Numbered from the stretch's first letter, positions 1-8,900 are shown. The stretch is 64,000 bases of DNA from Amaricoccus macauensis_A (GCF_049800915.1 NZ_JBNAFY010000005.1:1-64000); one strand, 5' to 3'. Numbers and translations: made by a program. The notes: generated by a model from the letters alone, not told the origin.

Positions 1-689
1 TTGCCGTCATCGGCAGTCACGACGATGGTCGCCGTGCCCTCGTTCTGGGCCGTGCCTGAAATGACCCCGGTCTGGGCGTCGAACGTCAGCCAGGCCGGAA
101 GAGGATCCCCATTGCCAAGCGTGGCGCTGTAGCTCAGCGCGTCACCATCCGAGTCGAAGAACGTATCGGTGGGAATGGCGATGTTGAATGTTTCACCAAC
201 GGTGACGGTCTGATCGGCAATCGGATTGGACACCGTGGGTGGGGTGTTTCCGGAAGCATCACCCACGGTCCAACGCAAATAGACCGCGTTGTCGGCGTAA
301 TACTGGTCGCTCCAGATCCATTCGGCTTCACTGCCCTCAGGAAGGGACTGTCCGGTTCCGGCCAGCCGTCCGGTCGAGGCCGTTCCATAGCTCGTCGCTT
401 GCGCCCAGCCACTGTCGTCAAAGCCCGACTGGAGCCAGCCATCGCCCGAAACACTGGTCGCCACGCGCCAGTCCGTCCCGGACCCGTATCGCGTGCCGTC
501 CTCATATGCGATATCGACGAATACCTCACCGGCCCCACCGGTGTCCGTCGCACTCAGCGCAATGACATCGCCTGCCTCGATATCAAGATCGGCCGTGTAG
601 ACCTGCGCCCAGCTCGAACCGGAAAGAACCTCGACGCCATTCAGATAAAACGTAAATAGATTGTCCGCACGGACGCTTACCGTCGCCAT
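1..689 (-). CDS. Large cadherin-like/Ig-repeat extracellular protein, N-terminal part
   Basis: Translating the minus strand from the ATG at 689 gives an open frame of about 229 residues that leaves the window at position 1, so the 3' end is missing. There is no obvious signal peptide. The first ~70 residues look like a beta-rich domain (MATVSVRADNLFTFYLNG). A second segment follows with W-rich galactose-binding-like texture (DDSGWAQATSYG, EAEWIWSDQYY). After about residue 160 comes a cadherin-like/He_PIG domain, recognised by TPPTVSNPIADQTVTVGE, FFDSDGDALSYSATL and the LTFDAQTGVISGTA signature. Proteins with this layout are usually large, acidic, calcium-binding, and often exported by type I secretion as adhesins or matrix proteins. 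That role is inferred; the C-terminal export signal would lie outside the window. Confidence 0.75.
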   Translation of the reverse strand, partial: MATVSVRADNLFTFYLNGVEVLSGSSWAQVYTADLDIEAGDVIALSATDTGGAGEVFVDIAYEDGTRYGSGTDWRVATSVSGDGWLQSGFDDSGWAQATSYGTASTGRLAGTGQSLPEGSEAEWIWSDQYYADNAVYLRWTVGDASGNTPPTVSNPIADQTVTVGETFNIAIPTDTFFDSDGDALSYSATLGNGDPLPAWLTFDAQTGVISGTAQNEGTATIVVTADDG

Positions 690-839
690 TCAAATTCCAC
701 CCCTACCAATCCTCGCTTTGGTCACGGCAAATGGCAGTCGGTCAATCAACCAAATACTGCCCCCCAGCGCGCCATGCACCAGCCGAGACAATATTCGTTA
801 GCGTACCAACTTTATAGCTCCATCATGTGATACGGTATA

Positions 840-2825
840 TCAATCGGCAGGTTCTTGCAGATTTGCATCGATAAGAGACTCATAGATCAGCTCTGCGACC
901 AAATCTGCACCATCCTTGTTCACGTGATTGGTATCACTGAACAGGGGCCGTCCTTTTCCGTCTAGCGCCCTGCACATTGTGGAATCACAGAACAAATCAT
1001 GCACGGGCACGACGTCGGCGCTGTCAATACCTGCCAGAATTGCGAATGCCTCGGCATTCCGCTTCTCGAATTCCTCACGCGTCACCGCCATTTCGTTTCG
1101 ATCGACAGGTTGGCCAAATAGCCTGACCTTCTCGACATAGTCATGAACACGTGACGTGAATTCAGGACCAGGACCAAGAATGATCACATTCTTTCCTTCC
1201 GAATTCAGCTTCTCGATAGATTGCGTCAGCGCTGTTTCCAGAAGTTCGGGGTTCTCAGAAATGTCGGCAGATCGCACGCCATTCAAGGTCGCCGCGGACG
1301 GGACGAGCTTGTCACGCCACCCTTGGGTATAGATACCCCAGTTCAGAACCAGAACCACATCCCGGATACTCTCGTTCTGCAGTATCTTCTCGAAGGATAC
1401 CTCTCGTTTTGGTCCGCACTGGTTCCCGTATCTGTTCAGCACGAACCCGAGCGCGGGCGGGCAGTACGCCTCGCTGAATGTCCAGAAGCCGCGATCATCC
1501 GTGACACCCAGATCATCCAAGGCGTCCAGAAGGGCGCCGGCGTGACTGTCACCAATGATCGCCGCATGAATTTCCTCACCGCCGACCGTGCAGATATCAC
1601 CGGCCTCGATCTCATCAATGCTCCGCCGACCTTCGTTGAAGCAGTGCGTGGTCCGGACCGTGGGCAAATCTATCACAACCTGCTGCATCATCGGTCGATA
1701 GGGGTGGTAGCCCCAGGTAAGCTGTCCACCGACACCGACAGCTGCAATCGCGACCAGCGACACTGCGCTGAACCCGAATATCACGGGGCGAGAAACGGTA
1801 TTCCTGTTCCGGAACGGCCGTTCGACGAATTTCCAGCTCAGATAGCTCAGCATGACGATCGCAGCGATCATGAGCGGCCAGGGACCGTCCACGGGTTCTT
1901 GGGACATCCTGTAGCGATAGAAGGCGAATACCGGAAAATGCCAGAGATACAGACTGTAGGAAATCAGTCCTATACCTGCGAGCAACCTGGACCCCAGCAA
2001 ACGCTGAACTGGCGATCCCCTGCGGGAAAACAGGATGATGAGAGCGGCCCCGATCGTCGGCACGAGGGTATACGCGCTCGGATGCGGCGTTTCGTTGGTA
2101 TAGAAGAAAATCGAAGCAAGAATCATCAGAAGGCCGGCGGTTTCCGCCAGGATGGCTGACTTGCTCCGTCGGCTCCCGCGCCCGCGATTGTGCAAATAGA
2201 GAGCACAGAATGAACCGATCAGAAGCTCCCAACCGCGCGTCGGCAACAAATAGAAACCGGCGGAGGGCGCATTGTAGGCAGTCCACTCGGATGCAGCCAG
2301 GCTCGCGACAAACATCAAAGCGAGACATGCAGCGGTAACCTTGTAGCCAAACCGGAAGATGACAATCATCACCACGGGAAAGATGATGTAATACTGTTCT
2401 TCGATCGCCAGACTCCACGTATGGAGGAGCGGCTTCAGTTCAGCTGCGGTATCGAAATATCCCGTTTCCGACCAGAACACGACATTGGACAGAAAGGTCG
2501 CAACCCCCAGAAGGCTCTGGGAGAAATCCTTCATGTCCTCGGGCAGAAGCCAGAACCAGGCGAACGGCAAACAACAGAGAACAACCAGCATCAGAGCCGG
2601 CAGAATTCGACGCGCGCGACGCTCATAGAATTTGATGAAACTGAATTCCTTGCGGGCAAGATCATCCAGTATGATGCTTGTGATCAGAAAGCCGCTGATC
2701 ACGAAGAATATGTCCACGCCCAGAAATCCGCCTTCGGGAACGCGAAAACCGGCGTGATAAACAATTACAGATACAACAGAAATCGCTCTCAGGCCATCTA
2801 TCTCGGGCCTGTACTTCAATTTCAT
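840..2825 (-). CDS. Acyltransferase-3 family O-acyltransferase with C-terminal SGNH domain (OafA-like)
   Basis: This 661-residue integral membrane protein probably O-acetylates a cell-surface polysaccharide such as LPS O-antigen or exopolysaccharide. The N-terminal half begins YRPEIDGLRAISVVSVIVYH, the classic acyltransferase-3 start, followed by VDIFFVISGFLI and about ten hydrophobic segments to residue ~375. The last ~250 residues form an SGNH hydrolase domain with the GDSH block (AAIIGDSHAG) and a late DTNHVNKDG block holding the Asp and His. I chose the ATG at 2825 because it starts MKLKYRPEIDG as in the family; an upstream GTG at 2834 is possible. The gene and its flanks look clearly less GC-rich than the neighbouring operons, which suggests acquisition with a surface-polysaccharide locus. 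Confidence 0.88.
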   Translation of the reverse strand: MKLKYRPEIDGLRAISVVSVIVYHAGFRVPEGGFLGVDIFFVISGFLITSIILDDLARKEFSFIKFYERRARRILPALMLVVLCCLPFAWFWLLPEDMKDFSQSLLGVATFLSNVVFWSETGYFDTAAELKPLLHTWSLAIEEQYYIIFPVVMIVIFRFGYKVTAACLALMFVASLAASEWTAYNAPSAGFYLLPTRGWELLIGSFCALYLHNRGRGSRRSKSAILAETAGLLMILASIFFYTNETPHPSAYTLVPTIGAALIILFSRRGSPVQRLLGSRLLAGIGLISYSLYLWHFPVFAFYRYRMSQEPVDGPWPLMIAAIVMLSYLSWKFVERPFRNRNTVSRPVIFGFSAVSLVAIAAVGVGGQLTWGYHPYRPMMQQVVIDLPTVRTTHCFNEGRRSIDEIEAGDICTVGGEEIHAAIIGDSHAGALLDALDDLGVTDDRGFWTFSEAYCPPALGFVLNRYGNQCGPKREVSFEKILQNESIRDVVLVLNWGIYTQGWRDKLVPSAATLNGVRSADISENPELLETALTQSIEKLNSEGKNVIILGPGPEFTSRVHDYVEKVRLFGQPVDRNEMAVTREEFEKRNAEAFAILAGIDSADVVPVHDLFCDSTMCRALDGKGRPLFSDTNHVNKDGADLVAELIYESLIDANLQEPAD

Positions 2826-3286
2826 CACACCCACTATACCCCCGAACTGAACTCATGACGCACGCAAACAGCAAGAAACACGCAAGACGTAACTTGGAGA
2901 CAATTCGATTGGAAGCAAATTTTCGCCTATTTGCAATCTTCGTGTACGCCCGGGACGCGGATTGGAGATCACGTTTTTTTGTTGGCGCTCATGAAGGCAG
3001 ATAGCGCGATACCACAACCCATTTCGATACCAAACGAAGCATCCAGCAGAACGAACTGAACCGGGTGGATTGCGAAAGCTATTCGATCGGTGCAGCCACA
3101 CGGATAAAGTTGAAATTCGCAAAGGCGCTAGGATGCTTACCCTTGAGCAGGATCGCTGTCCGCCATGATGCGTGCCACGCCGTAGCCAAAGCGTCGACCG
3201 CCAATGCCTCCATCCTCGACCGAAAGCGCCCTGAAGAGAACGCTATGGGGAAGAGGATCCAAGTCGCTGATCTGACTAGATTATCT
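2826..3286. other. Intergenic stretch, no supported gene
   Basis: About 460 bases between the acyltransferase and the squalene-synthase-fold gene, both on the minus strand. It looks more AT-rich than the flanks and should hold the acyltransferase promoter. Open frames here overlap each other on both strands and lack a ribosome binding site or a recognisable product. A minus-strand run at about 3145-3255 encodes a short plausible peptide ending at a TAA, but it has no good start. Confidence 0.5.
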
Positions 3287-4057
3287 TTACCAACGCCCGC
3301 TCACCGCTGCCCAGGCGAGCCGTGCGCGTGCCGAAAACTCCGAGAGCACCAAACCCTTGGGGTCAAATCCGTCCCGACCCTTGCGGGCCGCATCGAGCCG
3401 CGCGGCGGACAGCGTGCCGTGCAGCATCACCGGCAGCGCCTCGTCCCCCACATCCCCGCGCCGGGCGCGGGCTCCCGCGATTCGCTCCGAGGCGCGAGCC
3501 GCTACATCCGCAGGCTCGAGGCCGCGCGGCAGAGGAAAACGCCCATGCGCCTCATAACCCGGCAGTGCTGCCAGAAAGCTCACCAGCCCCGCACCGCAGG
3601 CAAACTCCCGCACCACGCCAAGTGATCTGTCATCCGCGCCCAGAAGCACCGCGGCCAGCACCGCCACATGCCCCGCCGTCCGGTTCACATGCGCCTCGAG
3701 GGCCGCCAGATCCGCGAAGGGCGCCGCCTCCAGATCCCGCCGTCGCGCGTCGATGGTCTCGTCGAAAAGTGCCCGCGGCGGCCGCAGTTCCCGAATTGCC
3801 GCCGCTAGGGGCAGAACGACCTCGTGGCGACGCGGCGCGGCCCCGCCATAGATCTCCTCGAGCGCATCGCGCCACCATTGTAACCGGATCTCCGCCAACA
3901 TCGGCTCGGACGCAACCCAAGGCGCCCGCGCGATCTCGAGATTGAAGGCATAGAGCGCCATCAGCCCGCCGCGCACAGCCTCCGGCGCCGCCATGGCCGC
4001 GCGCCAGCGGTCCTCGTCCCCGCGTCGGACAAGCTCGGAACAGGCCTCCGCGCTCAC
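3287..4057 (-). CDS. Squalene/phytoene synthase-fold protein, NDUFAF6-like (complex I assembly type)
   Basis: A 256-residue protein of the squalene/phytoene synthase superfamily. The recognisable block is EIRLQWWRDALEEIYGG at about residues 55-71, typical of the short NDUFAF6-like branch. Both Asp-rich diphosphate-binding motifs of true synthases are missing: where the second motif would be, the sequence reads FLAALPGYEAHGRFPLP without DxxxD. It is therefore unlikely to make phytoene or squalene. Known homologues of this branch are linked to respiratory complex I assembly, which is the inferred role. The start is taken as the GTG at 4057, giving a 4-base GTGA overlap with the cimA stop. A longer frame from 4099 would overlap cimA by 46 bases and is less likely. 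Confidence 0.82.
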   Translation of the reverse strand: MSAEACSELVRRGDEDRWRAAMAAPEAVRGGLMALYAFNLEIARAPWVASEPMLAEIRLQWWRDALEEIYGGAAPRRHEVVLPLAAAIRELRPPRALFDETIDARRRDLEAAPFADLAALEAHVNRTAGHVAVLAAVLLGADDRSLGVVREFACGAGLVSFLAALPGYEAHGRFPLPRGLEPADVAARASERIAGARARRGDVGDEALPVMLHGTLSAARLDAARKGRDGFDPKGLVLSEFSARARLAWAAVSGRW

Positions 4058-5697
4058 GCAACCCCCGCGACCTCGGCCTGATCGCGTACCAATTTCCACA
4101 GGATCGCGTCATGAACCGCCTGGAAACTGGCATCGACGATATTGGCCGAAACCCCCACAGTGGACCAGCGCCGCCCCTGCTTGTCCTCGCTGTCGATCAA
4201 CACCCGCGTTACGGCCTCGGTGCCGCGCGTGGTGATGCGCACCTTGAAATCCACCAGCTTCATCTCGTCGATGGATGTCTGGTAGGGACCGAGATCCTTC
4301 GCGAGCGCACGCGACAGTGCGTTGACCGGCCCCTGATCCGCATGGCTCTCGGGGTCGCGGCTCTCGGAAACGCTCATCATCCGCTCGTCCCCGATCCTGA
4401 CCACCACGACGGCTTCAGAGACCGTCACCGGTTCGCCTGCGGCATCGAGCCGCCGTTCCACCGTCACCCTGTAGCGCTCCACATCGAAGAATCGCGGCAC
4501 GGGCATCAGCCCCAGCACCTCGCGCGCGAGCAACTCGAAACTGGCGGAGGCACTGTCGTAGGAAAACCCGCGTTCCTCGCGCGCCTTCACCTCGTCCAGG
4601 ATGCGGCTCAGCCGTGGATCGCCCGCTTCCACCGCAATGCCCGCCTCCGCCAAACGCTTGCGCAGGTTCGACTGCCCCGCCTGGTTCGACATCGGCACGA
4701 ACCGCGTGTTTCCCACCACTTCGGGCGGCACATGCTCGTAGGTGGTCGGGTCTTTGAGGATCGCGCTCGCGTGCAATCCCGCCTTGTGCGCAAAGGCCGA
4801 GGAACCGACGTAAGGTGCACTCCGGTTGGGCACGCGGTTGAGGATCGTGTCGAGCATCCGGCTCACCCGCGTCAGCTCCGCGAGCTTGGCCCGGCTCACC
4901 CCGATCTCGAAGCCGCTGGCATAGGGCTCCTTCAGGAGCAGCGTCGGAATGAGGCTCACCAGATTGGCATTGCCGCAGCGCTCCCCCAATCCGTTCAACG
5001 TGCCCTGGATCTGGCGCACGCCCGCATCCACCGCGGCAAGACTGCCCGCCACCGCCTGTTCGGTGTCGTTGTGAGTATGGATGCCGAGCCGGTCACCGGG
5101 AATGCCGCCCGCGATGACCTCAGCCACGATCCGTCCGATCTCGCCCGGCAGCGTCCCGCCATTGGTATCGCAAAGCACGATCCAGCGCGCGCCCGCCTCA
5201 TGGGTCACCCTGAGGCACTCGAGCGCATAGGCGGGGTTGGCCTGGTAGCCATCGAAGAAATGCTCGGCGTCAAAAAGCGCCTCGCGCCGCAACGCAACCA
5301 GATGAGCGATGGAATCCCGGATATTTACGAGGTTTTCCTCAAGCGAGATGCCAAGTGCGGTATGGACGTGAAAGTCATGGGTCTTGCCCACGAGGCAGAC
5401 GGAACCGGTCCGGGCATTCACCACTCCGGCGAGCACATCGTCGTTCTCTGCTGAGCGGCCTGCGCGCTTCGTCATTCCGAAGGCCGTCAGCTCCGCGCGC
5501 GCCAGTTTCGGCGAACTGGCAAAAAACGCGCTGTCGGTCGGGTTCGCCCCCGGCCAACCGCCCTCGATATAGTCGAGGCCCAGGTCGTCGAGCGCCTTGG
5601 CAATCGCCACCTTGTCCTCGGTCGAGAAATCCACGCCTTGCGTCTGCTGCCCGTCGCGCAGCGTCGTGTCATAGAGATAGAGCCGCTCGCGGGTCAT
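4054..5697 (-). CDS. cimA: (R)-citramalate synthase
   Basis: A 547-residue enzyme that condenses acetyl-CoA with pyruvate to (R)-citramalate, the first step of the threonine-independent route to 2-oxobutyrate and isoleucine. The N-terminal DRE-TIM metallolyase barrel shows YLYDTTLRDGQQTQGVDFS at residues ~7-25 and the metal-binding HTHND at ~200. The C-terminal ~120 residues carry the LeuA-type regulatory dimerisation domain found in citramalate and isopropylmalate synthases, normally the site of end-product inhibition. The long form and the GGWPGANPTD motif fit the TIGR00977 type rather than LeuA. It is transcribed ahead of the squalene-synthase-fold gene with coupled translation, and cysS lies upstream on the same strand. 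Confidence 0.93.
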   Translation of the reverse strand: MTRERLYLYDTTLRDGQQTQGVDFSTEDKVAIAKALDDLGLDYIEGGWPGANPTDSAFFASSPKLARAELTAFGMTKRAGRSAENDDVLAGVVNARTGSVCLVGKTHDFHVHTALGISLEENLVNIRDSIAHLVALRREALFDAEHFFDGYQANPAYALECLRVTHEAGARWIVLCDTNGGTLPGEIGRIVAEVIAGGIPGDRLGIHTHNDTEQAVAGSLAAVDAGVRQIQGTLNGLGERCGNANLVSLIPTLLLKEPYASGFEIGVSRAKLAELTRVSRMLDTILNRVPNRSAPYVGSSAFAHKAGLHASAILKDPTTYEHVPPEVVGNTRFVPMSNQAGQSNLRKRLAEAGIAVEAGDPRLSRILDEVKAREERGFSYDSASASFELLAREVLGLMPVPRFFDVERYRVTVERRLDAAGEPVTVSEAVVVVRIGDERMMSVSESRDPESHADQGPVNALSRALAKDLGPYQTSIDEMKLVDFKVRITTRGTEAVTRVLIDSEDKQGRRWSTVGVSANIVDASFQAVHDAILWKLVRDQAEVAGVA

Positions 5698-5753
5698 TGT
5701 CCGTATCCTCCGCTGGTCGGTGGCAGCGCCCCGGCCCGAGGGTGGAAGCGCGA

Positions 5754-5788
5754 AGCGCGCCCGCCCTGGGGGGCGGGTCGGGCGCGCT
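5754..5788. repeat. Extended GC-rich hairpin between cysS and cimA
   Basis: A nested inverted repeat. The outer arms AGCGCGC (5754-5760) and GCGCGCT (5782-5788) enclose inner arms CCGCCC (5761-5766) and GGGCGG (5771-5776) around a TGGG loop, with a five-base bulge on the right side. There is no T-tract on either strand, so it may stabilise mRNA ends or act as a REP-like element rather than as a classical terminator. Confidence 0.5.
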
Positions 5789-5842
5789 GCCCGTCGCGAG
5801 CTCCGGGCGAAACGGCAGGTCTGGGCGTGAAAAAGGTCCTGG

Positions 5843-7219
5843 TCATCTCAGCGCCTCCAGTTTCGCCGCGTCGAAGTCGGGCGCAAGTTCCCAGGTCGCT
5901 CCCGCCGCCGTGTCCTTCACCAGAACCCCGGCTGCGGCAAACCCATCACGCAAGGTGTCGGCCCGCGCGAAATCGCGCGCCTTCCGCGCGGCCGCGCGCT
6001 CGGCCAGAAGCGCCTCGATCGTGGCTCCCACATCCGCATCCGCCGTGGGTGCTTCGGCCCATGCGCCAAGATCATCGCTTAGAAGCCCCAGAAAACCGGC
6101 AGAAGCCTTAAGGCCCGCGGCATCGCCGGCACTCGCGAGCTTGTGCAGTTCCGCGATGGCACCCGCCGTATTCACATCGTCCGCCAGGGCATCGACGACA
6201 GTCGAGGCCGCGCTGGAAGAGGGTTCGATGCCCTCGATCAGCGCCCGCCACTTGCGCAGCGTCTTGGTCGCCTCCTCCACCTTCGCCTCCGTCCAGTCGA
6301 TGGGCTGGCGGTAATGGGTGGAGAGCAGCACGAAACGGATCACCTCGCCCGGCACACCCTTCTCGAGCAGGTCATGAACAGTGAAGAAGTTGCCGAGCGA
6401 CTTCGACATCTTCTCGCCCTCGACCTGGAGATAGCCGTTGTGCATCCAGATCTTCGCGAACTGGCCCTCGGGATGCGCGCAGCAGGATTGCGCTACCTCG
6501 TTCTCGTGATGCGGAAAGGCGAGATCGATCCCGCCGCCGTGAATGTCGAAGCTCTCGCCCAACAGGTCATGGGCCATGGCGGAGCACTCGATATGCCAGC
6601 CCGGCCGGCCGCGCCCCCAGGGGCTCTCCCACCCCGGAAGGTCGTCGCTCGAGGGCTTCCAGAGCACGAAATCCATCGGATCGCGCTTGTAGGGCGCCAC
6701 CTCGACCCGCGCACCCGCGCGCATCTCGTCGAGTGAGCGCCGCGAGAGCTTGCCGTAGTCGGGATAGCTCGAGACCGAGAACAGCACATGCCCCTCGGCG
6801 GCATAGGCATGACCCTTCGCCACCAGCGTCTCGATCATCGCGATCATCTGGCCGATGTATTCCGTCGCCCGCGGCTCGAAACTCGGCCGGAGCGCACCGA
6901 GCGCGTCCATGTCCTCGTGATACCAGCCGATGGTCTCGTCGGTGATGTCGCGGATCGCGCGACCGTCGCGCTGCGCCCGTGCGTTGATCTTGTCGTCCAC
7001 ATCCGTGAAATTGCGCACATAGGTCACATGGCTTTCGCCATGGACATGCCGCAGCAGGCGAAACAGCGTGTCGAACACCACCACGGGGCGCGCGTTGCCG
7101 ATATGCGCCCGATCATAGACCGTCGGCCCGCAGACATACATCCGCACGTTCCGAGGGTCGATGGGCGCAAGGCGTTCCTTGGCCTTCGTCCGGGTGTTGT
7201 AGAGCGTGATCTCGGTCAT
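5843..7219 (-). CDS. cysS: Cysteinyl-tRNA synthetase
   Basis: A 458-residue class I aminoacyl-tRNA synthetase that charges tRNA-Cys in the cytoplasm. The Rossmann-fold catalytic domain carries YVCGPTVYDRAHIGNARP near residue 25, containing the first zinc ligand Cys and the HIGH-type signature, and EKMSKSLGNF at ~265 for KMSKS. Further zinc ligands are expected in HIECSAM and the HHENE block at ~200-235, all present. The length is normal for bacterial CysRS. I start at the ATG at 7219 (MTEITLYN), which has GAGG 6-9 bases upstream; an in-frame GTG at 7231 is less convincing. Confidence 0.96.
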   Translation of the reverse strand: MTEITLYNTRTKAKERLAPIDPRNVRMYVCGPTVYDRAHIGNARPVVVFDTLFRLLRHVHGESHVTYVRNFTDVDDKINARAQRDGRAIRDITDETIGWYHEDMDALGALRPSFEPRATEYIGQMIAMIETLVAKGHAYAAEGHVLFSVSSYPDYGKLSRRSLDEMRAGARVEVAPYKRDPMDFVLWKPSSDDLPGWESPWGRGRPGWHIECSAMAHDLLGESFDIHGGGIDLAFPHHENEVAQSCCAHPEGQFAKIWMHNGYLQVEGEKMSKSLGNFFTVHDLLEKGVPGEVIRFVLLSTHYRQPIDWTEAKVEEATKTLRKWRALIEGIEPSSSAASTVVDALADDVNTAGAIAELHKLASAGDAAGLKASAGFLGLLSDDLGAWAEAPTADADVGATIEALLAERAAARKARDFARADTLRDGFAAAGVLVKDTAAGATWELAPDFDAAKLEALR

Positions 7220-7413
7220 GTCGCCTCGCACTGCCTCGGATCTGCTGCCTTGTCGGCGCGGCGAGCTATCACATGTATCCGGAAATGGGAACGAAGAAGC
7301 GCGCCGCGGAACGGGTCAGCAGCAAATCGAGAGCGTAATCAGGTCAGCCTGCTTCTTCATGGGCCATGGATGCCCCAGACCGACCCGATTTTCAAGACCG
7401 AAGGCGCAGGGCC

Positions 7414-7749
7414 CTATTTCCTGCGACGCGCAGAGCGTCCCAGTTCGACTGCCGCGAGGAACGCCTCCGCAAGATCGTCCACCCCGATCTTCGCCTTCGG
7501 CAGAGGCTGACGCACGCGCGAGGCGGATGCGAAAGCCACCGCCAGAAGCGCGACCAGGAGCGACACGCAACCCAATATCGCCGAGGCCGCCACCGCGCCC
7601 AGATGCACCTCCATCCAGAGCCAAAGCGCCGCGCCGAGGAACCCTAGCCCCCCGATCGCGGCCACCAGCGCCAGGAGAGACCAGAGGATCGACCGAACCA
7701 GTGCCCGAGTGCGCAGCTCGGCCGACAACATCATGTGTTCGCGGATCAT
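7414..7749 (-). CDS. Phage-holin-like (Phage_holin_3_6/DUF1469) small membrane protein
   Basis: A 111-residue protein with two close hydrophobic segments at about residues 18-40 and 52-76, a basic C-terminus (GRSARRRK), and the general pattern of the DUF1469/Phage_holin_3_6 family. These proteins are usually chromosomal and not lytic; they are commonly found beside DUF883/YqjD-type proteins and are thought to act at the inner membrane under stress. The gene starts four bases after the DUF883 stop, so the two are almost certainly co-transcribed. The precise function is unknown. Confidence 0.8.
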   Translation of the reverse strand: MIREHMMLSAELRTRALVRSILWSLLALVAAIGGLGFLGAALWLWMEVHLGAVAASAILGCVSLLVALLAVAFASASRVRQPLPKAKIGVDDLAEAFLAAVELGRSARRRK

Positions 7750-7753
7750 GCGC

Positions 7754-8083
7754 TTACTTGCGGGCCGAAAGCAGACCGAAAAGCATGCCGATCCCGGCCG
7801 CGATCAGAAGCGCCGTGGCGGGCCGCTCGCGCACCGCGTCCGTCGCCTGCTGGCTCAGATCGTCCGCCGTGCCGCGCAGGTAGTCGACCTGGTCCTGGCC
7901 CTTCTGACGCGCGAGCTCGTAGCGCCGGCGCCCGACCTCGACCGCCGTGTCCTTCGACTGGAGCCCCAGTTCGCGCAACGTGCCGACGATCTGCGACATG
8001 TCCGCCTTCAGCGTCTCGATATCCTGGGAGAGCTTCTCGGTGCTCACCTTTTCCGCCACGTCGCCCTTCGTTTCGTTTGCCAT
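7754..8083 (-). CDS. DUF883 (ElaB/YqjD-like) membrane-anchored protein
   Basis: A 109-residue protein with a long amphipathic, charged, coiled-coil-like N-terminal region (residues ~10-80) and one C-terminal transmembrane helix (ATALLIAAGIGMLFGLLSARK), preceded by VRERP, a hallmark of YqjD/ElaB proteins. Characterised E. coli relatives bind ribosomes at the membrane in stationary phase; whether this one does is inference. The ATG at 8083 is preferred over 8098 because a GGAGG lies upstream at normal spacing. It is the first gene of a two-gene unit with the holin-like protein. Confidence 0.85.
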   Translation of the reverse strand: MANETKGDVAEKVSTEKLSQDIETLKADMSQIVGTLRELGLQSKDTAVEVGRRRYELARQKGQDQVDYLRGTADDLSQQATDAVRERPATALLIAAGIGMLFGLLSARK

Positions 8084-8182
8084 CCGACTTGCCTCCAAAT
8101 GTCCTGATAACCTGATCTTAGGTTAGAACTGTGGTCAGCCGGTGCAAGCCTTCGATCTTGAAGAACGCATGAAATCCGCGGG

Positions 8183-8785
8183 TCAGGCCACCCGGTGGAA
8201 AACCTGCTCGCCAAGCCGCCGCTGGAGATAGGCGCGATTGAGCTCGGCCACGTCGAAGAGGATCTCGACCTCGTCCATGTCCCAGGTCACATCCGCCCCC
8301 GCCTTGCGTGAAAGCGCCAGGAACGACTTGTTGCCCGGCATGGTAAAAGCCACGATCTTGCGCACGCCCCGCTGCGCCAGAAGCCGCGCGGCCGTCTGGA
8401 TCAGATAGGTGCCCACGCCACGACGGCGCAGCCCGCGATCGACGGAAACCCCGACCTCGGCCATGTCGCCGTTAACCGAAAGCTCGGCCATTGCCCGGAT
8501 TGCGCCGGGCCGGTTGAACGGGCCGGACCAGAGCGGCCCGTCGTGGGCCGTGATCGCGAAGGAGCTGCGCTCCCAGATCCCTTCGGCGTGGCGGACCAGA
8601 TGCGCGTCGTTGACCGTGGTGCAGAAACGCATCCGCCGGTCTTCCGGGTCAAGCGCCCGAAGATGCGCAATGATTTCAGGCTCATCGCCCGGTTGCGCCT
8701 CGCGGAACCCCAGCCCCGCATGTCCCGCACAGGGGACGGGAACCGGGTATCCCAGGAAACTGATGTGCGGCAGCCCGTATGCCAT
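8183..8785 (-). CDS. GNAT family N-acetyltransferase
   Basis: A 200-residue protein with a GNAT fold. The central region has ITAHDGPLW, a beta-strand AELSVNGDMAEVGVSVD, and the acetyl-CoA pyrophosphate loop LRRRGVGTYLIQTAARLLAQRG (R/Q-x-x-G-x-G/A type) at about residues 120-140. The C-terminus (ALSRKAGADVTWDMDEVEI) is typical of the family. The substrate cannot be told. The ATG at 8785 has AAGGA eight bases upstream, better than the ATG at 8818. It is a single gene with an unusually long and palindrome-rich upstream region, so regulation may be elaborate. Confidence 0.8.
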   Translation of the reverse strand: MAYGLPHISFLGYPVPVPCAGHAGLGFREAQPGDEPEIIAHLRALDPEDRRMRFCTTVNDAHLVRHAEGIWERSSFAITAHDGPLWSGPFNRPGAIRAMAELSVNGDMAEVGVSVDRGLRRRGVGTYLIQTAARLLAQRGVRKIVAFTMPGNKSFLALSRKAGADVTWDMDEVEILFDVAELNRAYLQRRLGEQVFHRVA

Positions 8786-8884
8786 CTGTTTTTTCCTTAC
8801 TGACCACTCTACCGGCATTGCGCGCGCTTATGGTTAACAAGACCTTTCCGCCGCCAAGGTTTTCGCTGCATTTGCGAAACCCAC

Positions 8885-8900
8885 TTGAACGAATGTTCAA
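8885..8900. promoter_or_regulatory. Candidate operator palindrome TTGAAC-N4-GTTCAA
   Basis: A perfect 6-bp-arm inverted repeat with a GAAT spacer, about 100 bases upstream of the GNAT start codon at 8785. It matches the GAAC-N4-GTTC pattern of Gram-positive LexA boxes but not the GTTC-N7-GTTC direct repeat usual for alphaproteobacterial LexA. The regulator is therefore unknown. Confidence 0.35.

Noticed and set aside
3140..3260. Minus-strand peptide ending at a TAA as a truncated gene remnant
   Set aside because: About 40 codons with no good start, no ribosome site and no recognisable family.
7414..8083. Holin-like gene as evidence of a prophage
   Set aside because: The family is commonly chromosomal beside DUF883 genes, and no other phage gene is nearby.
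8887..8898. GAAC-N4-GTTC as a LexA SOS box
   Set aside because: This spacing is the Gram-positive consensus. Alphaproteobacterial LexA uses GTTC-N7-GTTC, and the nearby GNAT gene is not an SOS gene.
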